Shown: positions 36,984 to 46,426, counted from the stretch's first letter. The stretch is DNA of 64,000 nt from Dryocola sp. LX212 (GCA_041504365.1 CP167917.1:930001-994000); one strand, 5' to 3'. A program made the numbers and translations. Notes: generated from the sequence alone by a model not told the origin.

Positions 36984-37721
36984 ATGACGCAACATTTGAT
37001 TCAGGTGATTAATCCCAATACCAGCGTGGCGATGACCGACACCATCGGCGAAGCGGCGCGCAGCGTGGCTACCCCCACCAGCAGGATTGTGGCGGTCTGT
37101 CCGACGCAGGGCGTGGAGTCTATAGAAGGGCATTTCGACGAGGTGATTGCGGCGGTAGGCGTACTGGAGCAAATCAAACTCGGCAAAGCGCAGGGTGCCA
37201 GCGGCCACGTCATCGCCTGCTTTGGCGACCCAGGCCTGCTGGCAGCGCGCGAGCTGGCAACCGGCCCCGTTATCGGCATTGCGGAAGCGGCTATGCATAC
37301 CGCAACTTTGGTGGCGACACGTTTTTCCATTGTCACCACGTTGCCGCGCACGGTGATCATCGCCCGCCATTTATTACGTCAGTACGGCTTCGAACATCAC
37401 TGCGCCGCGCTGCACGCCATCGATTTACCGGTGCTGGCTTTAGAAGATGGCACGGGTCTTGCTCAACAGAAGGTACGCGAGCGTTGCATCCAGGCCATGC
37501 GTGAAGATAACAGCGGGGCCATCGTGCTTGGCTGTGGGGGTATGGCAAACCTGGCGCAGGAGCTGACCGCCGAACTGGGGATCCCGGTTATCGACGGCGT
37601 CACCGCGGCGGTGAAAATGGTGGAGTCTCTTATCGCCCTCGGCTTTGGCACCAGCAAGCATGGTGACCTCGCGTATCCCAATAAAAAGCCGCTATCAGGC
37701 TGTTTTGACATGCTGAGCTGA
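36984..37721 (+). CDS. hpxA: Allantoin/hydantoin racemase
   Basis: 245 residues, Asp/Glu racemase family. Starts IQVINPNTSVAMTDTIGEAA; the two catalytic Cys are in VIACFGDPG and IVLGCGGMANL. HpxA interconverts allantoin enantiomers so that a stereospecific allantoinase can use both. It is the first gene of an hpxAB pair, 32 bases before hpxB, with AAGGA before the ATG. Confidence 0.93.
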   Translation: MTQHLIQVINPNTSVAMTDTIGEAARSVATPTSRIVAVCPTQGVESIEGHFDEVIAAVGVLEQIKLGKAQGASGHVIACFGDPGLLAARELATGPVIGIAEAAMHTATLVATRFSIVTTLPRTVIIARHLLRQYGFEHHCAALHAIDLPVLALEDGTGLAQQKVRERCIQAMREDNSGAIVLGCGGMANLAQELTAELGIPVIDGVTAAVKMVESLIALGFGTSKHGDLAYPNKKPLSGCFDMLS

Positions 37722-37753
37722 TATTCGGCTCGGCCAGAGCAAGGATACGAACC

Positions 37754-38713
37754 ATGCAGGCTGTACCGAAAACCTACAATTTTACCGAGAACTACCCCCG
37801 TGACATGAAGGGCTACGGCGGGAAACCGCCCCATGCGCAGTGGCCGGGCAAAGCGCGAATCGCTCTGCAGTTTGTGCTTAATTTTGAAGAGGGTGGTGAA
37901 AACCACGTCCTGCACGGCGACAGCGGCTCGGAGCAGTTCCTGTCCGACATTATTGGTGCGGCGAGCTTCCTCGATCGCCATATGTCGATGGATTCGCTCT
38001 ATGAATACGGCTCCCGCGCGGGCTTCTGGCGTATCCACAACGAATTTCAGAAGCGCGGGCTGACCATGACGGTGTTCGGCGTGGCGATGGCGCTGGCGCG
38101 TAACCCGGAGATCGTCGCCGCCATTAAAGCGGCCGACTACGATGTGGTCAGCCACGGCTGGCGCTGGATCCACTATCAGAACCTGGACGTTGCCACTGAG
38201 CGCCAGCACATGCATCAGGCGATAGAAATACTGGAAGATCTGTTCGGCAAGAAGCCGCTCGGCTGGTACACGGGCCGCGACAGCCCAAACACCCGCAGGC
38301 TGGTGGCGGAAAACGGCGGCTTTCTGTACGACAGCGATTATTACGGCGATGATTTACCGTTCTGGAGCAAGGTGAACTGCGAAGACGGCTCGGTGAAACC
38401 CCATCTCATCGTGCCCTACACGCTGGATACTAACGACATGCGCTTTGCTACCGCGCAGGGTTTTAACACCGCCGAACAGTTCTATACCTATCTGAAAGAC
38501 AGTTTTGACGTGCTGTACGAAGAGGGGGAAACTGCGCCGAAAATGATGTCGATTGGTATGCACTGCCGCCTGCTGGGCCGCCCCGGACGCTTCCGGGCGC
38601 TACAGCGTTTTCTGGACTACGTGCAGCAGTTCGACGACGTGTGGATTTGCCGCCGTCAGGAGATTGCCGAACACTGGGTGAAAACCCACCCAGCACGTTT
38701 GTCGGGTGGATAA
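37754..38713 (+). CDS. hpxB: Allantoinase PuuE/HpxB (polysaccharide-deacetylase fold)
   Basis: 319 residues. It shows the PuuE-type start KTYNFTENYPRDMKGYGG, NFEEGGENHVLHGD, the DVVSHGWRWIHY motif and the GWYTGRDSPNTRRL and SIGMHCRLLGRPGR segments typical of the metal-independent allantoinase family. The reaction is hydrolysis of allantoin to allantoate. The stop codon lies inside a REP palindrome. Co-directional with hpxA. Confidence 0.94.
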   Translation: MQAVPKTYNFTENYPRDMKGYGGKPPHAQWPGKARIALQFVLNFEEGGENHVLHGDSGSEQFLSDIIGAASFLDRHMSMDSLYEYGSRAGFWRIHNEFQKRGLTMTVFGVAMALARNPEIVAAIKAADYDVVSHGWRWIHYQNLDVATERQHMHQAIEILEDLFGKKPLGWYTGRDSPNTRRLVAENGGFLYDSDYYGDDLPFWSKVNCEDGSVKPHLIVPYTLDTNDMRFATAQGFNTAEQFYTYLKDSFDVLYEEGETAPKMMSIGMHCRLLGRPGRFRALQRFLDYVQQFDDVWICRRQEIAEHWVKTHPARLSGG

Positions 38714-38731
38714 GCGGCAGCGCCATCCACC
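38703..38731. repeat. REP-type palindrome
   Basis: GGTGGATAAGCG...GCGCCATCCACC palindrome overlapping the end of hpxB and between convergent hpxB and hpxZ. Similar elements are at 43311, 57198 and 60555. Confidence 0.8.
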
Positions 38732-38737
38732 ACTACA

Positions 38738-39121
38738 TCAGACCATCAAACTGACATGCGCCGCCACGATGCGCCAGCCGTACGGGAACTTCACCCAGGT
38801 CTGCATCTGGCGGCCAATTTTCTCGCTGCCGTCGCGGGAAAATTCGGTGCTGGCCACCGCCATATCATCGCCGTAGGTGGTGATGGTGGTGTTATCCAGC
38901 AGCCTCTCCAGCCCCTGGGATGGACGGGCATTGCGGAAAGCACGGATCTGCTCAATGCCGTACAAATTCTCGGATGCGCCGTAGCGCACGGTGCGGGCAT
39001 CGTCCCAGAAAAGCTCGTCGAGCACGGCGATATCGTTGCTGATCAACGCCTGCTCATAGCGGTAAAACGCCGCGCGAACTTCGTTGAGGATCGCCGGGCG
39101 GTCAATATTGTCACGCATCAT
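38738..39121 (-). CDS. hpxZ: Oxalurate catabolism protein HpxZ (DUF3225)
   Basis: 127 residues, NTF2/SnoaL-like fold of the DUF3225 family: ALISNDIAVLDELFWDDARTVRYGASENLYG, then AFRNARPSQGLER. The exact role in oxalurate/oxamate breakdown is not established. It directly follows the amidase stop, the last gene of hpxWXYZ. Confidence 0.9.
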   Translation of the reverse strand: MMRDNIDRPAILNEVRAAFYRYEQALISNDIAVLDELFWDDARTVRYGASENLYGIEQIRAFRNARPSQGLERLLDNTTITTYGDDMAVASTEFSRDGSEKIGRQMQTWVKFPYGWRIVAAHVSLMV

Positions 39122-40498
39122 TTAATTTACCTTCACGTCCACTATTCCCTGCATTTCGAGCAGTCGTGCGGCCTGCAAACAGACATCCTCGCGCCACGGA
39201 GCGGCGATGAGCTGTACGCCAATCGGCAGGCCGCTGGCGGTGCGTAACGGTACGCTGACCACCGGCAATCCCAGAAATGAAATTGGCTGGGCAAGCATTC
39301 CCATGCTGGCTTTCACGGGCAGATCTGCGCCGTTGATGCGCATCGTCTGCTGCCCTTTTAGCGTCGCACAGCAGGGCGTAGCAGGGGCGATAAGCACATC
39401 GAACTGGTCAAAGAGCGGCAGAGTCTGGTCGCGGAACCAGGCGCGGAAGCGCTGTGCCTGAGTGTACCACGCGGAGGGGGCCATAGCTCCGGCTAACAGG
39501 CGCTCCCGGGAATTCAGCTCAAAGCGTTGCGGCTCGCGGCGTAAAGCGGGCAGATAAGCGTTCCCCCCTTCGGCTGCGGTGAGTAAAAAAGCTGCCGAGC
39601 GGGCTAGTTCTGCCTCGGGAAGCGTAATGCTTTCAGACGCCTCGAGAGCACAGGCTACCGTCGCAACGGCATTTCTGGCAGCATCGTCGCACCAGGTATC
39701 GAAGAAGCCACCGAGCATCGCGCACCGCAATCTTCCGATGTTATTTAGCTTCGCGGCGATTTTTTCTGCTGGCCGCTCAGACTGAAAATGGTCGCTGCTG
39801 TCCGCACCCTGCAAAATGTCATACACCAGCGCCAGGTCCTCCACGCTGCTCGCCAGCGGGCCGATGTGGTCGAGGCTTGCGACAAACGGCTGGCTGCCGC
39901 TGCGGGACAATCTACCAAACGTAGGCTTTAGCCCCAGCAGACCGCATAAAGATGCCGGAACGCGAATCGAGCCGTTGGTATCGGTGCCGAGCGTAAAGTT
40001 AACCATCCCCGCAGCGACGGCGGCAGCCGAGCCGCCGGACGATCCTCCTGCTACCCTGGTGATATCCCGCGGATTGCTTGTCGCGCCGTAGTGGCTGTTT
40101 TCTGTGGTGAAGCCGTAGGCATAGGCGTCCATATTCAGCGCGCCAGCAAGCGTAGCCCCGGCTTCCCTAAGCCTGTGAACGGCAAAGGCATCTTTCGCGG
40201 CGGCGGGAGTCGTGCTGAACAGCTCCGCCCCGGCAAGGGTTGTTACACCCTCGATATCGAAAAGATTTTTTACCGCGTAGGGCACTCCCGCCAGCGGCGG
40301 CAGAGTTTCGCCTCTGGCACGCAGACGGTCGATAACCGAGGCTTCCCGCAGCATGCGCTCCTGCGTCACGCAGGTAAAAGCATTGATCTTTGGATTAGTC
40401 TGTTCAATCGTTGCCAGCGTTTTCTGAGCCAGCTCGCCGGCGGAAAACTCACCCTTCGCCAGCCCCTGCTGGATCGCTTTTATCGACAGTAAACTCAT
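39122..40498 (-). CDS. hpxY: AtzE-like amidase HpxY
   Basis: 458 residues, amidase-signature family. The catalytic Lys (PYAVKNLFDI), cis-Ser (VAGGSSGGSAAAVAAG) and nucleophile Ser (GTDTNGSIRVPAS) are all visible. Related AtzE/biuret-type enzymes hydrolyse small amides with a DUF4089 partner, and HpxX is such a partner just upstream with a 4-base ATGA overlap. In Klebsiella the hpxWXYZ genes serve oxalurate/oxamate use; the precise HpxY substrate is unsettled. Confidence 0.9.
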   Translation of the reverse strand: MSLLSIKAIQQGLAKGEFSAGELAQKTLATIEQTNPKINAFTCVTQERMLREASVIDRLRARGETLPPLAGVPYAVKNLFDIEGVTTLAGAELFSTTPAAAKDAFAVHRLREAGATLAGALNMDAYAYGFTTENSHYGATSNPRDITRVAGGSSGGSAAAVAAGMVNFTLGTDTNGSIRVPASLCGLLGLKPTFGRLSRSGSQPFVASLDHIGPLASSVEDLALVYDILQGADSSDHFQSERPAEKIAAKLNNIGRLRCAMLGGFFDTWCDDAARNAVATVACALEASESITLPEAELARSAAFLLTAAEGGNAYLPALRREPQRFELNSRERLLAGAMAPSAWYTQAQRFRAWFRDQTLPLFDQFDVLIAPATPCCATLKGQQTMRINGADLPVKASMGMLAQPISFLGLPVVSVPLRTASGLPIGVQLIAAPWREDVCLQAARLLEMQGIVDVKVN

Positions 40499-40680
40499 AG
40501 CTTGTAGACCCCCGCAACGTCCTGACGCTGCGGTAAATCGAACGCCATCAGCGGGGCCGCCATGTCTGCCATGCGGGTCAGCTGCACCGCCAGCTCTTTA
40601 CGCCGTTCGTCATCCAGCGGTATATCAAGCAGCTGTTCCATACAGTCGATGTACGTCGGCCAGTCAATTTCTTGTCTCAT
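40495..40680 (-). CDS. hpxX: Small DUF4089 protein HpxX
   Basis: 61 residues from the ATG at 40680. All-helical DUF4089/AtzG-like sequence (DWPTYIDCMEQLLDIPLDDE). AtzG-like proteins bind AtzE-like amidases as stabilising subunits (like GatC with GatA), matching its 4-base overlap with hpxY. An upstream in-frame start would run into hpxW and is not used. Confidence 0.87.
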   Translation of the reverse strand: MRQEIDWPTYIDCMEQLLDIPLDDERRKELAVQLTRMADMAAPLMAFDLPQRQDVAGVYKL

Positions 40681-40690
40681 CTGCTTCTCC

Positions 40691-42277
40691 TCAGAATCCG
40701 GCGGCGCTGCCGTTGCTGCGTGGATCGTAGGCACCTTCGAGCATGCCGTTGGTGTGGCGCACAATGGCCCCCGCGTGGCCGACGGCCTCGCTGAAGTCGG
40801 GCAGGGATTCAACGTCATGCCCCAGCCTGCGCAGCGTTTCGAAGGTTTCCGGGCTGAAGCGCCCCTCCAGTTTCAGGCTGTCGGTGGCCTGGCCCCAGGT
40901 CCTGCCCAGCAGCCAGCGCGGGGCGCTAACCGCCTCCTGTAACGGCATCCCCTGCACCACGTGACGGGTGAATATTGCCGCCTGGGTTTGCGGCTGACCG
41001 TCGCCGCCCATTGAGCCGTAAACCATAATTCTCCCATCCGCGAGGCGTGCAGCGGCCGGGTTCAGCGTGTGGAAAGGCTGTTTGCCGGGGGCGAGGGCAA
41101 GGAGATGTTCCGGATTGAGGCTGAACGCCGCGCCCCGGTTCTGCCACAGCACACCGCTTTTCGGCAGCACCACGCCGCTGCCAAACTCGTGATAAATGCT
41201 CTGGATAAATGACACCGCCAGCCCGCTGTTATCAATCACGCCCATCCAGACCGTGTCGCCGGGCCCTTTGCCGGTTCCCCAGGCCGCGGCCTTTTCATCA
41301 TCGATTTGCGCGGCCAGCGTGGCAAGTGGCTCCGGCGCAAGCAGGCTCTGAATCGAGGTAGTGATATGGCGCGGATCGGTAATGTAACGGTCGCGCAGGG
41401 CGAAGGCTTTCTTGGTTGCTTCCACGATGCGGTGGACGGTCTGCGCCTCGTCTGCATCTTTCATCGGCAGGTTGTCGGTCATGCCCAGAATCGCCAGCGA
41501 AACCAGACCTTGCGTCGGCGGCGTCATATTGAAGATTTCCCCGTGCTGATGCTCGAGGCGCAGCGGGACGCGGCTTTTTGCACGCTGGGCTGCAAGATCC
41601 TGATAATTAATTGGCATGCCCAGCTCGCGCAGCTCTTCCGCCATCAGCGCGGCGAGCGGCCCACGATAAAAACTGTCCAGCCCTTCAACCGTCAGGCGCG
41701 TCAGCGTTTCCGCAAGCTTCGGCTGGGTGAAACGGCTGCCCGCGCGGGGAATTTCGCCACGGTGTAAAAACGTCTGGGCAAAGCCGGGAATATCAACCAG
41801 CTCGGCGTATTTACCGTGGGTGGCGCTGGCCTGCGACTGGGTGACGGGAATGCCGTCGGCGGCGTAGCGAATGGCATCCGCCAGCAGACGTGAAAGCGGC
41901 AGCGTGCCGCCGCCCAGCCGGGCAGAAACTTTTAATGCTTCGTCCCAGCCGCTCAAGGTGCCCGGCACGGTTATTGCCGACTTTGGCCCACGGTGGGGAA
42001 TCGCCTGCTCTCCGGCAAAAAAATCGAAGTTGGCAAGGGTGCCCGCGGCCCCGCTCGCGTCTATGGCAATCGGCTCACCTTCGGGTGGGACGATAAGCCA
42101 GAAGCCATCGCCCCCGATGCCGTTCATATGCGGATACACCACGGCAATAGTCGCGGCGGCGGCCACCATCGCCTCAATGGCATCGCCGCCGTGGCGTAAA
42201 ACGGACAGCGCGGTTTCGCTGGCGAGATGGTGCGGTGTGACGGCCATGCCGGAGGGAGCCATATTGCTTTGCATCAT
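40691..42277 (-). CDS. hpxW: Oxamate amidohydrolase HpxW (gamma-glutamyltransferase family)
   Basis: 528 residues, Ntn-hydrolase of the GGT family without a signal peptide. The autocatalytic Thr lies in GPGDTVWMGVID, with FGSGVV and GSMGGDGQPQTQ further on. HpxW of Klebsiella pneumoniae hydrolyses oxamate to oxalate and ammonia. It is the first gene of hpxWXYZ and diverges from hpxU. Confidence 0.9.
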   Translation of the reverse strand: MMQSNMAPSGMAVTPHHLASETALSVLRHGGDAIEAMVAAAATIAVVYPHMNGIGGDGFWLIVPPEGEPIAIDASGAAGTLANFDFFAGEQAIPHRGPKSAITVPGTLSGWDEALKVSARLGGGTLPLSRLLADAIRYAADGIPVTQSQASATHGKYAELVDIPGFAQTFLHRGEIPRAGSRFTQPKLAETLTRLTVEGLDSFYRGPLAALMAEELRELGMPINYQDLAAQRAKSRVPLRLEHQHGEIFNMTPPTQGLVSLAILGMTDNLPMKDADEAQTVHRIVEATKKAFALRDRYITDPRHITTSIQSLLAPEPLATLAAQIDDEKAAAWGTGKGPGDTVWMGVIDNSGLAVSFIQSIYHEFGSGVVLPKSGVLWQNRGAAFSLNPEHLLALAPGKQPFHTLNPAAARLADGRIMVYGSMGGDGQPQTQAAIFTRHVVQGMPLQEAVSAPRWLLGRTWGQATDSLKLEGRFSPETFETLRRLGHDVESLPDFSEAVGHAGAIVRHTNGMLEGAYDPRSNGSAAGF

Positions 42278-42288
42278 CGTTATTGTCT

Positions 42289-42301
42289 CTTTGGACCAAA
42301 G
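42289..42301. promoter_or_regulatory. Candidate operator between hpxW and hpxU
   Basis: CTTTGGACCAAAG is a 13-base palindrome around a single central base, in the divergent promoter region 42278-42393. RpiR regulators bind such dyads; HpxU is the obvious candidate. Inference. Confidence 0.45.
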
Positions 42302-42393
42302 TCGGTGGTGTAATCAAGCAAGAGCTGTTCCAGGTTGACGGGGATCGTTTCGCTGTGTCAGGCTCCGGTGAAACAAAAATTCCAGGAGCCATC

Positions 42394-43233
42394 GTGAAAC
42401 AGCTAGATGAACGGCTGCGCGCCGCATACGACAAGCTATCCCCGCAGGAGCAGCGCGTGGCGGCGTTTATCATCGACCATTTCGATGACCTGATTAGCTA
42501 CAACAGCGCCGAGCTGGCGCGCCTTTCCGGCGTCTCGAAAGCCACGGTCAGCCGCCTGTTCAAACGGCTGGGCTACGACCGCTATAAAGACATGCGCGAC
42601 GAGCTGCGGACGCTGCGCCAGAGCGGCATGCCGCTGACGGAAAACCGTGACGCGGTGCAGGGCAACACCCTGCTGGCGCGGCATTATAAACAGGAAATGG
42701 CCAATTTAACCCAGTGGGTAAACGCCCTGGACGCGCAGCAGTTTGCCGCCGTGGTTAGCGCGTTGGTGAATGGCCGACGCATTTTTATCATCGGCCTGCG
42801 CAACTCGTGGCCGGTGGCAATCCATCTTCGCCAGCAGCTTTTACAAAGCCGCAGCGACGTCTATCTGCTGCCGCAGCCGGGCCAGACGCTGGCGGAAGAG
42901 CTGGTGGATCTCAGCGCAGAAGATTGCGTGGTAGCGATCGCCTTCCGCCGCCGCCCGCGCATCATCAAACCGCTGCTGGCGAACCTGCATGAGCGCGGTA
43001 TTCCTCTGGTGGTGATGAGCGAAACCCAGGCCTCCGGGCTGGCCCCGCTCTGCCGTTGGCACCTTTCCGCCCCGCTGGAAAGCGTCTCTGCCTTTGACAG
43101 CTACAGTAGCGCCATGAGTCTGGTGAACCTGCTGGCCAACGCCGTGCTGCACGAAGCGCTATCCACGGGCCGCCAGCGCATCCATAAGATTGCCGATCTC
43201 TATAACGAGCTGGATGAATTAGAACAACGTTAA
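42394..43233 (+). CDS. hpxU: MurR/RpiR-family regulator HpxU
   Basis: 279 residues from a GTG at 42394 with AGGAG five bases upstream; an in-frame ATG at 42283 would add 37 atypical residues and lacks a good site. N-terminal HTH_6 (LSPQEQRVAAFIIDH, SYNSAELARLSGVSKATVSRLFKRLG) and a C-terminal SIS domain (NGRRIFIIGLRNSWPVA). Divergent from hpxW, so likely local control of oxalurate use. Confidence 0.92.
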   Translation: MKQLDERLRAAYDKLSPQEQRVAAFIIDHFDDLISYNSAELARLSGVSKATVSRLFKRLGYDRYKDMRDELRTLRQSGMPLTENRDAVQGNTLLARHYKQEMANLTQWVNALDAQQFAAVVSALVNGRRIFIIGLRNSWPVAIHLRQQLLQSRSDVYLLPQPGQTLAEELVDLSAEDCVVAIAFRRRPRIIKPLLANLHERGIPLVVMSETQASGLAPLCRWHLSAPLESVSAFDSYSSAMSLVNLLANAVLHEALSTGRQRIHKIADLYNELDELEQR

Positions 43234-43240
43234 CGCACCT

Positions 43241-43257
43241 GCATGGTGCGATTGCAC
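43241..43257. promoter_or_regulatory. Candidate hpx operator upstream of hpxJ
   Basis: GCATGGTGCGATTGCAC in the 200-base hpxU-hpxJ gap shares the GGTGCGATT core and a following GCAC with the dyad at 48235-48256 in front of the GntR gene. It may be a binding site of that GntR protein. Unproven. Confidence 0.45.
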
Positions 43258-43310
43258 ATCATCAGTGAACCGTTATGGTTCATTATTGCCTGGCAAATCA
43301 TTCACATCTG

Positions 43311-43343
43311 GTAGGGTGGATAAGCGCCGCGCCATCCACCGCC
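43311..43343. repeat. REP-type palindrome
   Basis: GGTGGATAAGCGCCGCGCC flanked by ATCCACC, upstream of hpxJ; same family as the copy at 38703. Confidence 0.8.
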
Positions 43344-43433
43344 CTTTCTCTAAATCTTTTCGCTTCATGGCACATTAGTTGCAAAACCATACATAAAGAA
43401 TCTTTTGTTTCACGCAGAATAAAAGGAACGCGC

Positions 43434-44675
43434 ATGTTCGCCATTCAGGACTACCCACAGATTAATCCGCCGCACCGTCTGCTGATGGGGCCGGGGCCAA
43501 TCAATGCCGATCCGCGCGTGCTGCGCGCTATGGCAAGCCAGCTTATCGGTCAGTACGATCCGGTGATGACGGGCTATATGAATGAGGTGATGACGCTGTA
43601 TCGCGAGCTGTTCCGCACGCAGAACCGCTGGACCATGCTGGTGGACGGCACGTCCCGGGCTGGCATCGAGGCGATTCTGCTGTCGGCTATCCGTCCCGGC
43701 GACAAAGTGCTGGTGCCGGTGTTCGGTCGTTTCGGCCATCTGCTTTGTGAAATTGCCCGCCGCTGCCGCGCCGAAGTGCATACCATTGAAGTGCCGTGGG
43801 GAGAAGTCTTCACCGCCGACCAAATTGAAGACGCGATCAAAAAGATTGGACCGCGCCTGCTGCTGACGGTGCAGGGCGACACCTCAACCACTATGCTGCA
43901 GCCGCTGGCAGAGCTGGGGGATATCTGCCGCCGCCACGACGTGCTGTTTTACACCGATGCCACGGCTTCCTTCGGCGGTAACGCGCTGGAAACCGACGCC
44001 TGGGGGCTGGACGCCGTCTCTGCGGGCTTACAAAAATGCCTCGGCGGCCCGTCCGGCAGCTCGCCGGTCACAATCAGCCCGAAGATGGAAGAGGTTATCC
44101 GCCGCCGCAAGTGCGTGGAGGAAGGGATCCGCACCGCTGCACACGAAGATGGCGACGACGAGATGATCTACTCCAACTATTTCGATCTCGGTATGGTGAT
44201 GGACTACTGGGGGCCGGAGCGCCTTAATCACCACACCGAAGCGACAAGCATGCTGTTTGCCGCTCGCGAATGCGCCCGCGTGATCCTCGAAGAAGGGGTA
44301 GATCGCGGTATCGCCCGCCATGAGCTGCACGGCAGAGCGATGGTGGCGGGTATTCAGGGAATGGGGCTGGAAACCTTCGGCGACCTGAAACACAAAATGA
44401 ACAACGTGCTGGGCGTGGTGATCCCCTCCGCCGTGCACGGTGAGGAAGTCCGCAAGCTGCTGCTGGAAGATTTCCATATTGAGATCGGCACCTCCTTCGG
44501 CCCGCTGCAGGGCAAAATCTGGCGCATCGGCACCATGGGCTACAACGCCCGTAAAGACTGCGTGCTGCAAACGCTGACCGCGCTGGAGGCGGTACTTAAC
44601 CGGCTCGGTTTCAAAACGACCCAGGGCGCGGCGATGCAGGCGGCGTGGGATGTCTACGCGCAGGGGAGCCGCTGA
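43434..44675 (+). CDS. hpxJ: Ureidoglycine-glyoxylate aminotransferase HpxJ (PucG-like)
   Basis: 413 residues from the ATG at 43434 (AAAGGAA upstream; an in-frame start far upstream spans the REP element and is unlikely). Class V aminotransferase: PPHRLLMGPGPINADPRVLRAM at the start, YTDATASFGGNALETDAWG, and the PLP Lys in SAGLQKCLGGPSG. PucG-type enzymes convert ureidoglycine and glyoxylate to oxalurate and glycine, linking allantoate breakdown with hpxWXYZ. Confidence 0.93.
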   Translation: MFAIQDYPQINPPHRLLMGPGPINADPRVLRAMASQLIGQYDPVMTGYMNEVMTLYRELFRTQNRWTMLVDGTSRAGIEAILLSAIRPGDKVLVPVFGRFGHLLCEIARRCRAEVHTIEVPWGEVFTADQIEDAIKKIGPRLLLTVQGDTSTTMLQPLAELGDICRRHDVLFYTDATASFGGNALETDAWGLDAVSAGLQKCLGGPSGSSPVTISPKMEEVIRRRKCVEEGIRTAAHEDGDDEMIYSNYFDLGMVMDYWGPERLNHHTEATSMLFAARECARVILEEGVDRGIARHELHGRAMVAGIQGMGLETFGDLKHKMNNVLGVVIPSAVHGEEVRKLLLEDFHIEIGTSFGPLQGKIWRIGTMGYNARKDCVLQTLTALEAVLNRLGFKTTQGAAMQAAWDVYAQGSR

Positions 44676-46426
44676 TGGTAAAACTTGCCATGACGCCTGC
44701 TGCGGCAGAGGCGGCAGCGCTTCGCATCATGCAGCGAGCGGATACGCTGGCTGCGCTTAGCGAAACGCCGGACGGCCTGACGCGCGTCTATCTGTCACCC
44801 GAACATCTGCGCGCCAACCACCTGGTCGCCAGCTGGATGGAGCAGGTTGGCATGACCACCTGGCAGGATGCGGTGGGTAATATCTGCGGCCGCTACGAAG
44901 GCGCGAACGAGGGCGCGCAGGCTGTGCTGCTTGGCTCGCACCTGGACACCGTGCGCAACGCCGGACGCTATGACGGCATGCTCGGCGTGCTGAGCGGGCT
45001 GGAAGTCGTCGCTTATCTTTATCAGAACGCCATCCAGCTGGAGCAGGCGATTGAAATCGTGGGCTTTGGCGATGAAGAAGGTACGCGTTTTGGCGTCACG
45101 CTGCTGGGCAGTAAAGGGTTGACCGGGACATGGCCGGAAAGCTGGCTGGCCTGTGAAGATGCCGCTGGCATCAGCGTGGCGCAGGCGCTGCTCAACGCGG
45201 GTTTCGACCCTTCGCGCATCGCGCACGCCGCCCGCCAACCGGAAGCATTCAGCGCCTATCTGGAATTACACATCGAACAAGGCCCGGTGCTCGAGCGGCA
45301 CGGTCTTGCCCTTGGCGTGGTTAGCGCGATTAACGGCGCGCGCCGTCTGAACTGCAAATTTACCGGCGAAGCAGGGCACGCGGGGACGGTGCCGATGTCG
45401 ATTCGCAAAGATGCGCTGGCCGGAGCCGCCGAGTGGATGTCCCTCATCGAAAAGATCACGCGTGAGCAAGACCCGGACCTGGTTGCCACAGTCGGTTCGC
45501 TGCAGTGTTCGCCTGGGGCGGTCAACGTCATCCCCGGTGAAGTGCATCTGACGCTGGATATTCGCAGCCCGCAGGACGGCAATCTTGACGATTTGCTCCG
45601 CCAGTTATTAAGCGAAGGCGAAGAAATTGCCGTTCGTCGCGGCCTGGTATTCAGCGCCGAAACTTACTATTCCATTCCGGCCACCCCCTGTGACGAAGAG
45701 CTACAGGCGCAGCTCGGGGCTGCCGTCAGCGCCGTGCAGGGCCGCAGCCTGTCGTTGCCGAGCGGGGCGGGGCACGACGCTATCGCTATTGCCGAACGCT
45801 GGCCGGTGGGGATGCTGTTTGTGCGCTGCGATCGGGGCATCAGCCATCATCCGGCCGAATCGGTCACCCAGGCCGACGTCGCTCAGGCGGTACGGGCATA
45901 CACCCATGCGGTTATGCATCTGGCCCAGTCGCCGCTTGCAGATTTCAACAGCGCAGAGGAGCAGGACGCACAACGCCGGGTTTCTCCGTGCGTTGCGCTC
46001 CCTGAATGGGTAAATGGCGTGGTTGCGGGCAGACCGTATGACGCCTTTAACGAGCTGCTGGATCGTGCTGCCAATCTGGCTGGAGGCTGGGATCGGCGGG
46101 ATCTTGAGCAGGCCCTCTCCGCCCATCCCCGCATCGGTGAAAAAGCCAGGGGCGGCGGCAAAGAGGCCGTGCTGTCCCGGGGCGAACAATCCTCCGTGGA
46201 TCAGCAAAATACCGCGCTCAGTCTGGCGCTTGCCCAGGGCAACGCAGAGTACGAAGCCAAATTCGGACGCGTATTTCTTATCCGCGCTAAGGGCCGCAGC
46301 GGGGAAGAGATCCTTGCTGAGCTTCATCGCCGCCTGAAAAATTCGCAGGAACAGGAAGAAACCGAGGCGCTGGAACAACTGCGCCAGATTACGTTGCTAC
46401 GACTTGAAGGAGCGTTCGCCCGATGA
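44675..46426 (+). CDS. hpxK: Allantoate amidohydrolase fused to OHCU decarboxylase
   Basis: 583 residues from the ATG at 44675, coupled to the hpxJ stop (TGATG). Residues ~10-420 are an M20-type amidohydrolase with GSHLDTV, FGDEEGTRFG, a dimerisation domain and the SGAGHDA and HHPAESV motifs. Residues ~425-583 are a UraD/OHCU decarboxylase domain with FNELLDRAA and HPRIGEK. The protein may therefore act at two pathway steps, decarboxylating OHCU to S-allantoin and hydrolysing allantoate. Confidence 0.92.
   Translation: MVKLAMTPAAAEAAALRIMQRADTLAALSETPDGLTRVYLSPEHLRANHLVASWMEQVGMTTWQDAVGNICGRYEGANEGAQAVLLGSHLDTVRNAGRYDGMLGVLSGLEVVAYLYQNAIQLEQAIEIVGFGDEEGTRFGVTLLGSKGLTGTWPESWLACEDAAGISVAQALLNAGFDPSRIAHAARQPEAFSAYLELHIEQGPVLERHGLALGVVSAINGARRLNCKFTGEAGHAGTVPMSIRKDALAGAAEWMSLIEKITREQDPDLVATVGSLQCSPGAVNVIPGEVHLTLDIRSPQDGNLDDLLRQLLSEGEEIAVRRGLVFSAETYYSIPATPCDEELQAQLGAAVSAVQGRSLSLPSGAGHDAIAIAERWPVGMLFVRCDRGISHHPAESVTQADVAQAVRAYTHAVMHLAQSPLADFNSAEEQDAQRRVSPCVALPEWVNGVVAGRPYDAFNELLDRAANLAGGWDRRDLEQALSAHPRIGEKARGGGKEAVLSRGEQSSVDQQNTALSLALAQGNAEYEAKFGRVFLIRAKGRSGEEILAELHRRLKNSQEQEETEALEQLRQITLLRLEGAFAR

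Noticed and set aside
42283-42393. Longer N-terminus of HpxU from the ATG at 42283
   Set aside because: No ribosome-binding site, covers the candidate operator region, and adds residues atypical of RpiR proteins; the GTG at 42394 is better.
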